The translations under genes were made by a program, and so were the position numbers. Source: Microlunatus parietis (GTDB lineage: Bacteria > Actinomycetota > Actinomycetes > Propionibacteriales > Propionibacteriaceae). Taken from it: a DNA stretch of 64,000 nt. Positions 48,626 to 57,034 of this stretch are shown here, piece by piece. Location of the stretch: NCBI RefSeq assembly GCF_013407955.1, contig NZ_JACCBU010000001.1:186001-250000 (forward strand), written 5' to 3'. The notes below the pieces were generated by a model. That model worked only from the letters and a program-made list of their open reading frames with translations. It made no database searches and had not been told where the DNA came from. The first letter of the stretch is position 1. Each line of letters begins with the position of its first letter.

Positions 48626-50272
48626 ATGCGGAGTCGAGCGACGGTGCGGTTCCGGGGTACGGACCGGGTCGTCATTCAGGAGCCGTCAGGCTGGCGGATG
48701 CTGAGCTGGCCGGACGGCCGGCTGCTGGCCGACGGCACCGGGCAGGTGATCGACGGACCGGTCGGGCGGGTGACCGTGATCGACTCCGGGATCTTGATCA
48801 TGGACGGTGTTCCGGTGCCCGCGCCGGGGCCGGTGTCCGACGCGGCCTGGGACAGGGACGGGTTCGTCGCGATCGTCGAGGGGCGGGAGCTGTGGTCGTT
48901 GCCGGCCGTCGGGCCGGCCCGGCTGCTGCACCGTGACCCCGACCCCCTTCGCTCCCCGGTCTCCCTGGCCGGCTCGATCGGGTTCGTCCGCAGCTCCTCG
49001 TCCCGGCTGCCCGGCGTGATCTTGGAAGCGCCCGACGTCCGGCGGCCGCTGCTGATCGACCGTTCCGGCGGCCGCCCGGTCGACCGGATGCCCGCGGTCG
49101 ACGGCTGGGTGGATGCCGTCGTCCCCTCGCCGGTCGATCCGGAGCGGTTGGCGTTCCAGCACACCGTGCTGCCCGGGCCGTACACCTTCCGGTTGGGCCT
49201 CCTCGATCGGGGAAGCCCTGGTTTTCCCTTGCCCGACAAGGATCTACGCAGTACGGGAGCGGCACCGGCCTGGTCGCCGGACGGATCGGTGGTCGCCGTC
49301 GCCGCCCTGCAGGGCATCCGTGGAGGCATCGCCGGCTGCGGTCCGGACGGGTCCGCTCCACGCTGGCTCGCGCCGCCGGAAGGTGTCCACGCGAGCCCCG
49401 CCCCCGCTCCGGGTGGCGGACTGCTGAGCGTCTGGGGGGACCTCGCCACCCGGCCGGCAGTCGTCCTGACCACGCCGGCCGGCCGCGCCGCCTGGACGTC
49501 CCTGCAGGACGGCCCCGACTGGTGGCCGGAGCGGCCGCCGCGGCTGATCCGCTGGCGGTCCGGACCGGACGAGGTCGAGGGGCTGTTGCTCACTCCGCCC
49601 GGCCCCGGACCGTACCCGCTGGTGATCGACCTGCACGGCGGGCCTGACAACATGACGCTGCAGGCCTCGCTGAGCTCGTACGCGGTGCCGCTGGACTCCT
49701 GGCTGCGCGCGGGCTTCGCCGTGTTCGCGCCCGATTACCGCGACAGCGGGATCCTCGGGTTCGCGGCCAAGCGCGCCGCCGGCCGCTTCGAGCCCGGCGC
49801 CCGGTCCTCGCACGACGATGTGATCGCCGGCCTTGATCAGCTGATCGCCGACGGTGTCGCCGCTCCGGGCCGGGTGCACCTGTTCGGCTTCAGCATGGGC
49901 GGGCTGGTCGGTGGCCACGTGATCGCCCGTGATCACCGGATCCGTTCGGCCGCGTTCTGGGATCCGGCCGGGGTGGATCCGTACGCGACGGACAACGCGA
50001 TCATGCGCCGGCAATTCAGCGGCTCACCGACCGAAGTGCCGCAGGTGTGGCAGCGGATCTCCCTTCAGCCGTTGGCCTCCCGGACCACGATCCCCGTGTT
50101 GATCATGAGTTCCGGTGATCCCGGACGGCTGCCCGGCCGGACGCACGCGCGGTGGAGCAGCGCGCTCCCCCACTCCGAGTTCCGGTCCTTCCCGGCCGAG
50201 GGTCACACTCCGTCACCGGAGCAGCGGACGGAGATCGTCCGGCAGGCTGTCGACTGGTTCGGCCGGTCCTGA
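48626..50272 (+). CDS. S9-family serine peptidase (prolyl-oligopeptidase-like)
   Basis: A 548-residue cytoplasmic peptidase. Residues about 1-290 form a beta-propeller-like domain with repeated WSPDG-type strands (GAAPAWSPDGSVVAVA). The alpha/beta-hydrolase domain follows, with YPLVIDLHGGPDNM (oxyanion), catalytic Ser in LFGFSMGGLVGG, Asp in VLIMSSGDPG, and His in PAEGHTPS. ATG 48626 is seven bases after TAGGCT, so the message is probably leaderless. It would trim peptides or act as an acyl-peptide hydrolase. Confidence 0.88.
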   Translation: MRSRATVRFRGTDRVVIQEPSGWRMLSWPDGRLLADGTGQVIDGPVGRVTVIDSGILIMDGVPVPAPGPVSDAAWDRDGFVAIVEGRELWSLPAVGPARLLHRDPDPLRSPVSLAGSIGFVRSSSSRLPGVILEAPDVRRPLLIDRSGGRPVDRMPAVDGWVDAVVPSPVDPERLAFQHTVLPGPYTFRLGLLDRGSPGFPLPDKDLRSTGAAPAWSPDGSVVAVAALQGIRGGIAGCGPDGSAPRWLAPPEGVHASPAPAPGGGLLSVWGDLATRPAVVLTTPAGRAAWTSLQDGPDWWPERPPRLIRWRSGPDEVEGLLLTPPGPGPYPLVIDLHGGPDNMTLQASLSSYAVPLDSWLRAGFAVFAPDYRDSGILGFAAKRAAGRFEPGARSSHDDVIAGLDQLIADGVAAPGRVHLFGFSMGGLVGGHVIARDHRIRSAAFWDPAGVDPYATDNAIMRRQFSGSPTEVPQVWQRISLQPLASRTTIPVLIMSSGDPGRLPGRTHARWSSALPHSEFRSFPAEGHTPSPEQRTEIVRQAVDWFGRS

Positions 50273-51127
50273 TCAGGCGTCCAGCTGATACAGCCCGACG
50301 GCGTCCCAGGCCACCCAGCCGCCCTGAGCCAGCGTGAACGTGATCTTGTTGGATCCAGTCCGGAAGACCGTCGGCGGCAGCTCGAATTCGTAGTAGGACG
50401 GGATCAGCGGGCTGCCGGGCAGGTTCGCGTCGCCCTGCCGGGAACCCTGGGTGCCGCCGATGATCAACTCCAGTTGTTCCACCGGTTGATCGTTGATCTT
50501 CAGGTCGAGCCGGCCGGCGAGCCGGGTGGTGTCGACCAGCCAGAGCGCGAGCGCTGGCTTGGTCGGGACCGCGGCCAGGTCAACGGTCCAGTGCAGCGTG
50601 TAGCTCTTCCGGCCGGCCCAGGCGTCGCCCGGCCCGGGCAGCAGGTACGGCCAGCGCTCGGCGGCGTCGGGGCCGTGCGCGACGTTGATCACCGCGTCCG
50701 GGTAGGCGGGCGGGATCGACGCGTAGCTGCTCGGGGCGTACCTCAGCTCAAGGGTCCGGCCGTCGAACTCGCCGACGACCGCGAGCGGGGTGCCGGAGTG
50801 GCTGATCGACGTCGTCGAACTGCCCGTCGCGACCGCGGAGGGGCGGGAGCGGCTGCCGGCGGCGTCGACCGTCACCACGAGATAGGTCCAGGTCTCCCCC
50901 GCCGCCGATCTGCCGCGGTGCTCCCAGCGCGGATAGACCGACTTCGCCAGCAGCAGCTCGTCGGGCAGCCCGCGCAGCTTCCGCTCGGCGGCCCGCCCTT
51001 CGGCCTGGATGCCGTACACCCGATAGTGATCAACGACCGTGCTCCAGGGCAGCGGCTGCCAGCCGACCGTGATCGTGCGCAGCTTGCCGATGATCTTGAG
51101 ACCGGTGACGGGATCGGGGCGTGCCAT
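50273..51127 (-). CDS. FN3 domain protein with polysaccharide-lyase (family 4 domain III)-like C-terminus
   Basis: A 284-residue, beta-rich protein. Residues about 8-95 are fibronectin type III-like (ITVGWQPLPWSTVVDHYRVY, WTYLVVTVDAAGSRSRPSAV). Residues about 115-284 resemble the jelly-roll third domain of rhamnogalacturonan lyases (YTLHWTVDLA, LALWLVDTTRLAGRLDL, FELPPTVFRTGSNKITFTL, WVAWDAVGLYQL). No signal peptide is visible, although such domains are usually secreted. It is coupled to phoD by a TGATG overlap. Carbohydrate binding is an inference. Confidence 0.65.
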   Translation of the reverse strand: MARPDPVTGLKIIGKLRTITVGWQPLPWSTVVDHYRVYGIQAEGRAAERKLRGLPDELLLAKSVYPRWEHRGRSAAGETWTYLVVTVDAAGSRSRPSAVATGSSTTSISHSGTPLAVVGEFDGRTLELRYAPSSYASIPPAYPDAVINVAHGPDAAERWPYLLPGPGDAWAGRKSYTLHWTVDLAAVPTKPALALWLVDTTRLAGRLDLKINDQPVEQLELIIGGTQGSRQGDANLPGSPLIPSYYEFELPPTVFRTGSNKITFTLAQGGWVAWDAVGLYQLDA

Positions 51128-52704
51128 CAGGATGCTCCTTCGATCTGGTCCAGCCGGGAGGTGCCGTCCGGCGTGGCGAACCTGGCGGCCACCCGGCGCG
51201 GTGCCGTGTCGTCCTCCTCGATCCAGTCCACGCAGACGTAGCTCGCGGTCAGCCGCTCCGGCGTGATCTTGGTCAGCAGGTAGCCGCGCCGGGCGTGGTA
51301 GAAGTGCACGTACGGATGGCGCAGCCAGTCGTCGGCATAGCCGTCGGTCTCCGCGCCGTCGCCGTCGGAGGCGATCGAACTGCAGATCAACTCGACCGCG
51401 ACCCTGGGTCCGTCCGGATCGGCGGGATCGGCCGGCACCTCGGCGGCGACGGCTCGGTGGATGTCACCGGTCAGCACGACCGGGTTCGACACCCCGTCGA
51501 GCGACGTGATCAACCGCTTCCGGGCAGCCGGGTAACCGTCCCAGGATTCGAGCCCGGTAGTCGGCCGGACCGGAATGAAGCTGACCGCGTTGCCGATCAC
51601 GTTCCAGCGTGCCGTGGAGTCCTGCAGTTTCTCGTGCAGCCAGCGTTCCTGGGTCTCGCCCAGCATGGTCCGCTTCGGGTCGTCGCGGTCGCCGGCGGTC
51701 GGCGGGCGATCACGGTACTGGCGGCCGTCGATCAACATCAGCCGGGCCAGCGAGCCGACATCGTAGCTGTCGTAGAGCATCGTGCGCGGCCCCTCGGGCA
51801 GCAGGTCGATCGACACCGGCAGGTTCTCGTAGAAGGCGCGATAGGCGACGGCGATCCGGTGCACGAACAGGTCGGTCGGGATGCCGTCGTTGCTGTGCTG
51901 CGCCGCGTAACCGTTCTCGACTTCATGATCATCCCAGGTGAACACCCAGGCGGCCCGGGCGTGCGCGGCCTGCAGGTGCGGATCAGCCTTGAACCTCGCG
52001 TAGCGCAGCCGGTACTGCTCCAGCGTCTCGGTCTCGATCTCCTCCGGCTCGGTGACCGCGGCGCCCTGGCGCCAGAGGTTGTAGCCGTCGACGATCCCGT
52101 ACTCGTAGATGTAGTCGCCGAGGAAGATCACCAGATCGAGGTCGGTCTCGTCCGCGAGGTGCCGGTGGGCCGTGAAATGCCCGTGGTACCAGGCCTGACA
52201 GGAGGCCGACGCGAAGGTGAACTCTTCCGGCTCGGTGCCGGCCGCCGGGAGGGTACGGAAGCGGCCGACCGGGCTGGTCCGGTCGGCGACCCGGAAGCGA
52301 TACCAGTACGTCGTCGCCGGCTCGAGCCCGGTCACCTGCGGATGCACGGAGTGGGCCAGCGCCGGCTGCGCGAGCGCCGAGCCGCGCTTGACGACGGTGC
52401 GGAAGTCCTCGTCGGCGGCCACCTCCCAGCGGACCGTGACGTCCTCCCGTGGCATCCCACCGTGCCCGTCGGCCGCCAGCGGCTCCGGCGCCAACCGGGT
52501 CCACAGCACCATGCCGTGATCACTGGGGCTGCCGGCGGCGACGCCCAGCGTGAACGGGTCGGCGGCCAGCGGTTCGGCCTCCGCGTCCGGCGCGTTCACC
52601 CCGAGGGCCAGTGTCGCGGCGGTGACGCCACCGGCCTGCAGCAGCAGGCGGCGACTCAGCCGCGGGTCCCGCGGGTGGGCATGATCAACAAGGTCCGGTG
52701 GCAC
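51127..52704 (-). CDS. phoD: Alkaline phosphatase D (PhoD)
   Basis: A 525-residue secreted phosphodiesterase/phosphomonoesterase for phosphate scavenging. Tat signal near residues 15-45 (SRRLLLQAGGVTAATLALG). N-terminal FN3-like domain (FTLGVAAGSPSDHGMVLWTR). Catalytic domain: FTFASASCQAWYHGHF, LVIFLGDYIYEYG, VFTWDDHEVENGY, IDGRQYRDRPP, and VVLTGDIHRAVAAEV supply the Fe/Ca ligands of the family. GTG 52704 follows GAGGGAG. Confidence 0.95.
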   Translation of the reverse strand: MPPDLVDHAHPRDPRLSRRLLLQAGGVTAATLALGVNAPDAEAEPLAADPFTLGVAAGSPSDHGMVLWTRLAPEPLAADGHGGMPREDVTVRWEVAADEDFRTVVKRGSALAQPALAHSVHPQVTGLEPATTYWYRFRVADRTSPVGRFRTLPAAGTEPEEFTFASASCQAWYHGHFTAHRHLADETDLDLVIFLGDYIYEYGIVDGYNLWRQGAAVTEPEEIETETLEQYRLRYARFKADPHLQAAHARAAWVFTWDDHEVENGYAAQHSNDGIPTDLFVHRIAVAYRAFYENLPVSIDLLPEGPRTMLYDSYDVGSLARLMLIDGRQYRDRPPTAGDRDDPKRTMLGETQERWLHEKLQDSTARWNVIGNAVSFIPVRPTTGLESWDGYPAARKRLITSLDGVSNPVVLTGDIHRAVAAEVPADPADPDGPRVAVELICSSIASDGDGAETDGYADDWLRHPYVHFYHARRGYLLTKITPERLTASYVCVDWIEEDDTAPRRVAARFATPDGTSRLDQIEGAS

Positions 52705-52902
52705 GCGCAGCTCCCTCTGTCCGATGTCCGGATCCCCGAGGAGCGTGGCGCCGGAACGTTATCAACACGACACGGACCTGCATGGTAAGAAGATCACTCA
52801 GGCCTCGTCCAGCGGTTCGCCGCCGATCGGGATCCGCGGACCGGTGTCGTGATCAACGAAACGCTACGCACGATCAACCGGTCGGGCAGATGCGCCCCGA
52901 TC

Positions 52903-54096
52903 ATGGAGCCCGTGACCACTCAGTGCCAGCCGCCGTCCGCCGGACCGCAGACCGCCACGTCCGAGCGACCCGTCGCAGCCTGGGCCCCGATCGTCGCGCT
53001 CGCGCTGGGGATCGCGATTTTGGTGGCGAGCGAGTTCCTGCCGGCGAGCGTGCTTCCGGCGATGGCCGCCGACCTCGGCGTCAGCGAGGGAGTCGCCGGC
53101 CTGGCGGTGGCGGCGACGGCCCTGGCCGGTGCGCTCACCGCTCCGACGATCGCCCTGCTGCTGCCGCGGACCGATCGGCGGGTCGTCCTGATCGGGCTGC
53201 TGGTGGCCGCCGCCCTCTCCAATCTCGTGGTCGCGGTCGCGCCGTCGTTCGTCGTCCTGCTGATCGGCCGGCTGGTCCTCGGCGCGGCGATCGCCGGCTA
53301 CTGGTCGTTCGCCTTCGGCGCCGGAACCGCGGCGGTGCCCGGTCGTGATCATGTCGTCTCGGCGTCGCTCGCGGTCGGCGTCAGCGTGGCCACCATCGTC
53401 GCCGTACCGCTGGCGTCGGCGGCCGGTGACGTGACCGGCTGGCGCGTGGTGTTCCTGGTCGCGGCCGGGTTCGCGGCGGTCGCGACGGTGATCGTGATCA
53501 TGACGCTGCCGTCCGTCACGCCCCATCCCTCGGCCGGACTGGCGATGCTCCGCCGGGCGCTGGCGAACCGGCGACTGCTCGCCGGGGTCGGCTGCATCGT
53601 GCTGGTCGCGTTCGGCAACTTCGCCGCGTATCCGTACATCCGGTTGGCGATCGAGCGGATCGTGCCGGGCGGCGGCTGGTGGCTGCTGCTGGTGTGGGGC
53701 GTCGGCGGGCTGGTCGGCAACCTCGCGGCAGGCGCCCTGACCCGGCGGCTGCGGGTCGCTGTCGTCGCGGCGCCGGTGCTGCTCGGTCTCGGCCTGGTGC
53801 TGACCATGATCGCCTCGGGCCCGGTCGTCCTGGTCGTGGGCGTCGTGCTCTGGGGCGTCGGGTTCAACATGGTGCCGGTGGCGACGCAACTCTGGGTGAC
53901 CCGGGTGGAGCCGGAGCGCGCCGAGTCCGCACTGTCGCTGCAGGTGACCGCGTTCCAGGTCGCGATCACGCTCGGCTCGGCCGTCGGTGGCGCGGTGCTC
54001 GACCGCTCCTCGGTCGGCGTCGTGCTGCTGGTCGGTGCCGGGCTCGCCCTCGCGAGCGGGATCGGATTCCTGTTGCTGCGGTCAGCCCGCGTCTGA
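52903..54096 (+). CDS. MFS transporter (DHA1, AraJ/NepI-like)
   Basis: A 397-residue, 12-helix transporter. Seen: WAPIVALALGIAILVASEFL and PASVLPAMAADLGVSEGVAG (TM1 and the first loop of this subfamily), PRTDRRVVLIGLLVAAAL (motif A position), and VGFNMVPVATQLWVTRVEPE. Similar proteins export sugars, purine nucleosides or drugs. ATG 52903 is chosen; GTG 52912 is possible. Its end overlaps the convergent AraC gene by 15 bp, so the pair is likely functionally linked. Confidence 0.88.
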   Translation: MEPVTTQCQPPSAGPQTATSERPVAAWAPIVALALGIAILVASEFLPASVLPAMAADLGVSEGVAGLAVAATALAGALTAPTIALLLPRTDRRVVLIGLLVAAALSNLVVAVAPSFVVLLIGRLVLGAAIAGYWSFAFGAGTAAVPGRDHVVSASLAVGVSVATIVAVPLASAAGDVTGWRVVFLVAAGFAAVATVIVIMTLPSVTPHPSAGLAMLRRALANRRLLAGVGCIVLVAFGNFAAYPYIRLAIERIVPGGGWWLLLVWGVGGLVGNLAAGALTRRLRVAVVAAPVLLGLGLVLTMIASGPVVLVVGVVLWGVGFNMVPVATQLWVTRVEPERAESALSLQVTAFQVAITLGSAVGGAVLDRSSVGVVLLVGAGLALASGIGFLLLRSARV

Positions 54097-54900
54097 CAGG
54101 GTCCGCCAGGACTTCGGCGCGGTGCCGTGATCGGCGGTGAAGGCTCGGCTGAACGCGGCCGTCGACCCGTACCCGACCGCGTGCGCGATCTGCTCGATCG
54201 GCCGGTCCACATCGGCGAGCAGGCGCCGCGCGTGCAGCATCCGTACCTCGCGAAGGGCCTGCACCGGACTGCGGCCCAACGCCCTCCGGAACCGGTCGTT
54301 CAGGGCGGACCGGGACAGGTGTACGAGGCCCGCCATCCATTCCACGGTCCATTCCGCGCCGGGCTCGGCCACGAGGGCTGCCAGCACCGTCACGACCGCC
54401 GGATCCCCGGGGCGGTTGTCCCATGGCTTGTCCTCCTGCCAGGACGCCAGCATCGAAGCCCCGATCAGCCCGCCGTAACTCGACGCGAACGCCGACGGCC
54501 GGCACTCGCCGCCGAGCGGGCAGCTGCGGACCAGTTCGGCGACGCCGTAGTGGCGGCCGGCGAAGTCCCGGACCAGCAGCGGGCTCGGCACCGGGAACGG
54601 CGGCACCACCAGCCGCAGGTCCGCCGTCGCCACCCGGGCACCGGCCGCCGTCGACAGCCGGTGCGGCGTGAAGGCGTCGAGCAGGACCGCGTCACCGGCG
54701 TCCAGGACATACCGCTCGGTCACGGTCGCGAGCTCGACGACGCCCTCCAACACGAACGTCCAGACCGGCCCGGCCGAGGCCTCGCCCGGAGCGTCCGGAG
54801 TCAGCGCCCGATGCCGGAGCCGGACCAGTTCCCAGGCCGGCTGGTTCGGCAGGACGGGAGCCGGCTCAACGGTCTCGGCCTCCACGGCAACATCGATCAT
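54082..54900 (-). CDS. AraC-family regulator with cupin N-terminus
   Basis: A 272-residue regulator. N-terminal about 170 residues form a cupin_6-like ligand domain (ALTPDAPGEASAGPVWTFVL, DAVLLDAFTPHRL, CPLGGECRPSAF). The C-terminal double HTH is canonical: WMAGLVHLSRSALNDRFRRA, GRSPVQALREVRMLHARRLL, and IEQIAHAVGYGSTAAFSRAF. This type commonly controls a neighbouring MFS exporter, and here one lies convergently adjacent. ATG 54900. Confidence 0.9.
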   Translation of the reverse strand: MIDVAVEAETVEPAPVLPNQPAWELVRLRHRALTPDAPGEASAGPVWTFVLEGVVELATVTERYVLDAGDAVLLDAFTPHRLSTAAGARVATADLRLVVPPFPVPSPLLVRDFAGRHYGVAELVRSCPLGGECRPSAFASSYGGLIGASMLASWQEDKPWDNRPGDPAVVTVLAALVAEPGAEWTVEWMAGLVHLSRSALNDRFRRALGRSPVQALREVRMLHARRLLADVDRPIEQIAHAVGYGSTAAFSRAFTADHGTAPKSWRTLSDAG

Positions 54901-54956
54901 GCTCCCTGCAGCGCCCAACCTCCGACGTGCTATTCCGTCCGCCGGTCGATCGCGCT

Positions 54957-55292
54957 TCAATGGGGAGGATTCGGCCGCGAAGTCGCGGCGGAAGCTTCCC
55001 CGGTGTCACCGTCGCCCGCTGCCCAGTTCGCCAACCAGCGGATCAGGAGCTCGCGCTCGGCGGCCTGGACCCGGTTCCGGAGGGCGGCCACGTCGTCGCC
55101 CGACGCGACCGGCACCTCGAGCTGAGCGAGGATCGGGCCCTCGTCGTAATTCTCGGTGACCCGGTGGATCGTGACGCCGGTCCGTCGCACTCCGTCCGCG
55201 AGCACGGCCTCGGTCGTCGTACCAGCGCCCGAGCCGATCATCGCCAGCCGCTTCGCTGCGGATCCGCCCGGCAACGGAACGCCGGTCGTCAT
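54957..55292 (-). pseudogene. Truncated phosphoribosylglycinamide-type formyltransferase (internal deletion)
   Basis: A 111-residue frame. Residues about 13-30 resemble the N-terminal strand and turn of PurN-like formyltransferases (KRLAMIGSGAGTTTEAVL). Residues about 35-95 match their C-terminal part (RRTGVTIHRVTENYDEGPI, LAQLEVPVASGDDV, QAAERELLIRWL). Roughly 100 central residues, including the Asn-His-Asp catalytic set, are missing in frame. It is probably inactive or re-purposed. ATG 55292 overlaps the Nudix stop (ATGA), so it may still be translated. Confidence 0.65.
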
Positions 55293-55699
55293 CCCGATCC
55301 CTCGATCGCGGCGACCGCGGACTCGAAGCTGAGGCGTTGGCGTTCGGGGCGGCACCGCTGCCGGGCCGTCGCCAGGGTCACCCACTCGAAACCCTTGTGT
55401 TCCAACGGGTTCAGGCTGACCGGGGTGCCCCAGGGGATCCTGAGTCGGAAGACGGCCCAGTCGACATCGTCGGTGATCACCGGAAGGGGTTCGGCGCGGA
55501 TCCCGGTCTCCTCGAACAACTCCCGCGCCGCGCACTCCGCGATCGTCTCGCCCGGCTCCAGGCAACCCGACGGCGATCCCCACGCCCAGTCGCCCTCGTC
55601 GGTCGTCTCCGCGTTGTGCAGCAGCAGATAGCGCGGTCCGTTGGGCGAGTCGCTGATCACGGCTACCATCGCGCCGGCCGGATTTCGCACTCCGCTCAT
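55289..55699 (-). CDS. Nudix hydrolase
   Basis: A 136-residue pyrophosphohydrolase. Nudix box G-x5-E-x7-REUxEExGU is intact: GCLEPGETIAECAARELFEE followed by TGI. Flanking strands MVAVISDSPNGPRYLLLHN and WAVFRLRIPWGTPVSL fit the fold. Substrate (an NDP-X compound) is unknown. It is upstream of, and coupled to, the truncated formyltransferase. Confidence 0.9.
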   Translation of the reverse strand: MSGVRNPAGAMVAVISDSPNGPRYLLLHNAETTDEGDWAWGSPSGCLEPGETIAECAARELFEETGIRAEPLPVITDDVDWAVFRLRIPWGTPVSLNPLEHKGFEWVTLATARQRCRPERQRLSFESAVAAIEGSG

Positions 55700-55730
55700 G
55701 GGTACAGCGTCTCAGGAGCGGAGCAGCCGA

Positions 55731-56162
55731 TCAGTGGCCGGGTCGCCGTACCGCTGTGACACAGAAACTCGTCGGTACGGCCTCGCCCTTGATGCAGTAG
55801 CCGTCGATGAGATCGCGCTGGCCGATCGGCTCGGAAAGCTCCAGCCGCGTTGGGACCTGTGGATTGCCCGGACAGTTCGCGGCCTTGAGATTGAGGGCCT
55901 CCACTTCGGTCTCGATCACGATCCGGGTCTGTTCGTAGATCACCTTGGGTTCCAGAACCTTGCCCGTGACACCGCCGGAGCAGTCGACCCGGGTCACGCC
56001 GAGCCGGAGCACCGTCGTACGTGCCGTCACCGAGCCAGCGTCGAGCAGTTCCCAGGTCCCCGGCTCGCCTCCCTGAATCGGCGGCTCCTCGGCGACGGCG
56101 CAGCCGCCGAAGACGACCAGGGCCGCTCCGGCGAGGACGGCCATCGTGCCTGCCCGCTTCAT
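55731..56162 (-). CDS. Small lipoprotein
   Basis: A 143-residue secreted lipoprotein: signal MKRAGTMAVLAGAALVVFGG and lipobox VFGGC, with the mature protein starting at Cys21. The mature part is beta-rich with four further Cys (VDCSGG, AANCPG, GYCIKG, SFCVTA), suggesting two disulfides. The family is not recognised. ATG 56162. Confidence 0.75.
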   Translation of the reverse strand: MKRAGTMAVLAGAALVVFGGCAVAEEPPIQGGEPGTWELLDAGSVTARTTVLRLGVTRVDCSGGVTGKVLEPKVIYEQTRIVIETEVEALNLKAANCPGNPQVPTRLELSEPIGQRDLIDGYCIKGEAVPTSFCVTAVRRPGH

Positions 56163-56359
56163 GGAACGAGTCTGCCACCGCGCCGGGCGTTGCGGGCGGG
56201 TTCAGCCAGGCCCCGGATGCTCGGTCCACAAACCGAACGACACCCCTCGGTGTCGCCGAACGCCGGCTCGAACGACCTTCCCGACAACGCGGCATGGAAC
56301 TGCTGGAACCGCTCCTAAGGCCGGCGGGCGCTTCCATGATCAAGAAGTACGATGCTCGC

Positions 56360-56788
56360 ATGCCGCCCCGGATCCCCATCGCCACCGCGGCGCTGGTGCG
56401 TGATGGTCTGATCCTGCTGGCCCATCGGCACCCGGACCGTCGCTGGTATCCCGACTGCTGGGATCTGGTCGGTGGCCACATCGAAGCCGGAGAGACCGCC
56501 GCGCAAGCCGTGATCCGCGAGTGCCGTGAAGAACTCGGGATCCGGATCCGCGACCCGCGACCGGTTCCGATGGCGTTCTCCGACCCCACGATCGAACTGC
56601 ACGCCTACCTGGTGGACCGTTGGGACGGCACGCCCGTCAACGCCGCGCCGGACGAGCACGACCAACTCGGATGGTTCGCCCCCGACGAACTGGCGAAGCT
56701 CAAGCTGGCCGACCCCGCCAGCCTTCCGGACATCCTGAACCTGATGCGACTCGCGCAAGACCCTGCTGGTCTCCAGCCAGAAGGTTGA
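56360..56788 (+). CDS. Nudix hydrolase (MutT-like)
   Basis: A 142-residue hydrolase with a complete Nudix box, GGHIEAGETAAQAVIRECRE-ELGI, preceded by LILLAHRHPDRRWYPDCWDL. Resembles 8-oxo-dGTP/MutT-type sanitising enzymes, and a HDQLGWFAPDEL segment follows. ATG 56360 lies six bases after TACGAT (56348-56353), so the mRNA is probably leaderless. It is the last chromosomal gene before the island. Confidence 0.9.
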   Translation: MPPRIPIATAALVRDGLILLAHRHPDRRWYPDCWDLVGGHIEAGETAAQAVIRECREELGIRIRDPRPVPMAFSDPTIELHAYLVDRWDGTPVNAAPDEHDQLGWFAPDELAKLKLADPASLPDILNLMRLAQDPAGLQPEG

Positions 56789-56867
56789 CCCGACGCCCCG
56801 ACCAACGTGATCCCGCTGGTGCACCGAAAGCGGGTCTGACCAGGTGTGGAACGGCGATCTTGCGATG

Positions 56868-56909
56868 TCGGGCTGACAGGATTTGAACCTGCGACCCCTT
56901 GACCCCCAG
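56868..56909 (-). repeat. 3' fragment of tRNA-Pro(GGG): att scar at the island's left end
   Basis: The complement of 56868-56909 reads from the anticodon loop (CTGGGGG, anticodon GGG) through TCAAG, the variable loop, the T arm (CAGGTTCAAATCCTG) to the acceptor strand CAGCCCG and discriminator A. The bases to the right do not supply the 5' half (no CTTGA or D arm), so it is not a gene. Crossing over in the anticodon loop is typical of tyrosine integrases. The integrated element must extend rightward. Confidence 0.8.
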
Positions 56910-56983
56910 GCGTCCAAACGGCTTCGGCCTGCCCGGATTCCGCGTGATTCCGGGCGTCAGATCATGCAGAACACGTCACGGGA

Positions 56984-57021
56984 TGCATGGATTGCATGAT
57001 TCTGGTCCCCTTCTGGTCCCC
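56984..57021. repeat. TGCAT direct repeat plus tandem TTCTGGTCCCC repeats
   Basis: TGCATGGATTGCATGA (56984-56999) contains TGCAT twice, 9 bp apart. It is followed at once by two tandem copies of TTCTGGTCCCC (57000-57010 and 57011-57021). The first motif recurs at 60648. Tandem repeats this close to an att site are candidate integrase arm-binding sites. Confidence 0.6.
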
Positions 57022-57034
57022 CTCGTAGGCAAGC

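Noticed and set aside
56868..56909. Complete tRNA gene
   Set aside because: Only the 3' half is present; the D arm, anticodon 5' stem and acceptor 5' strand are missing.
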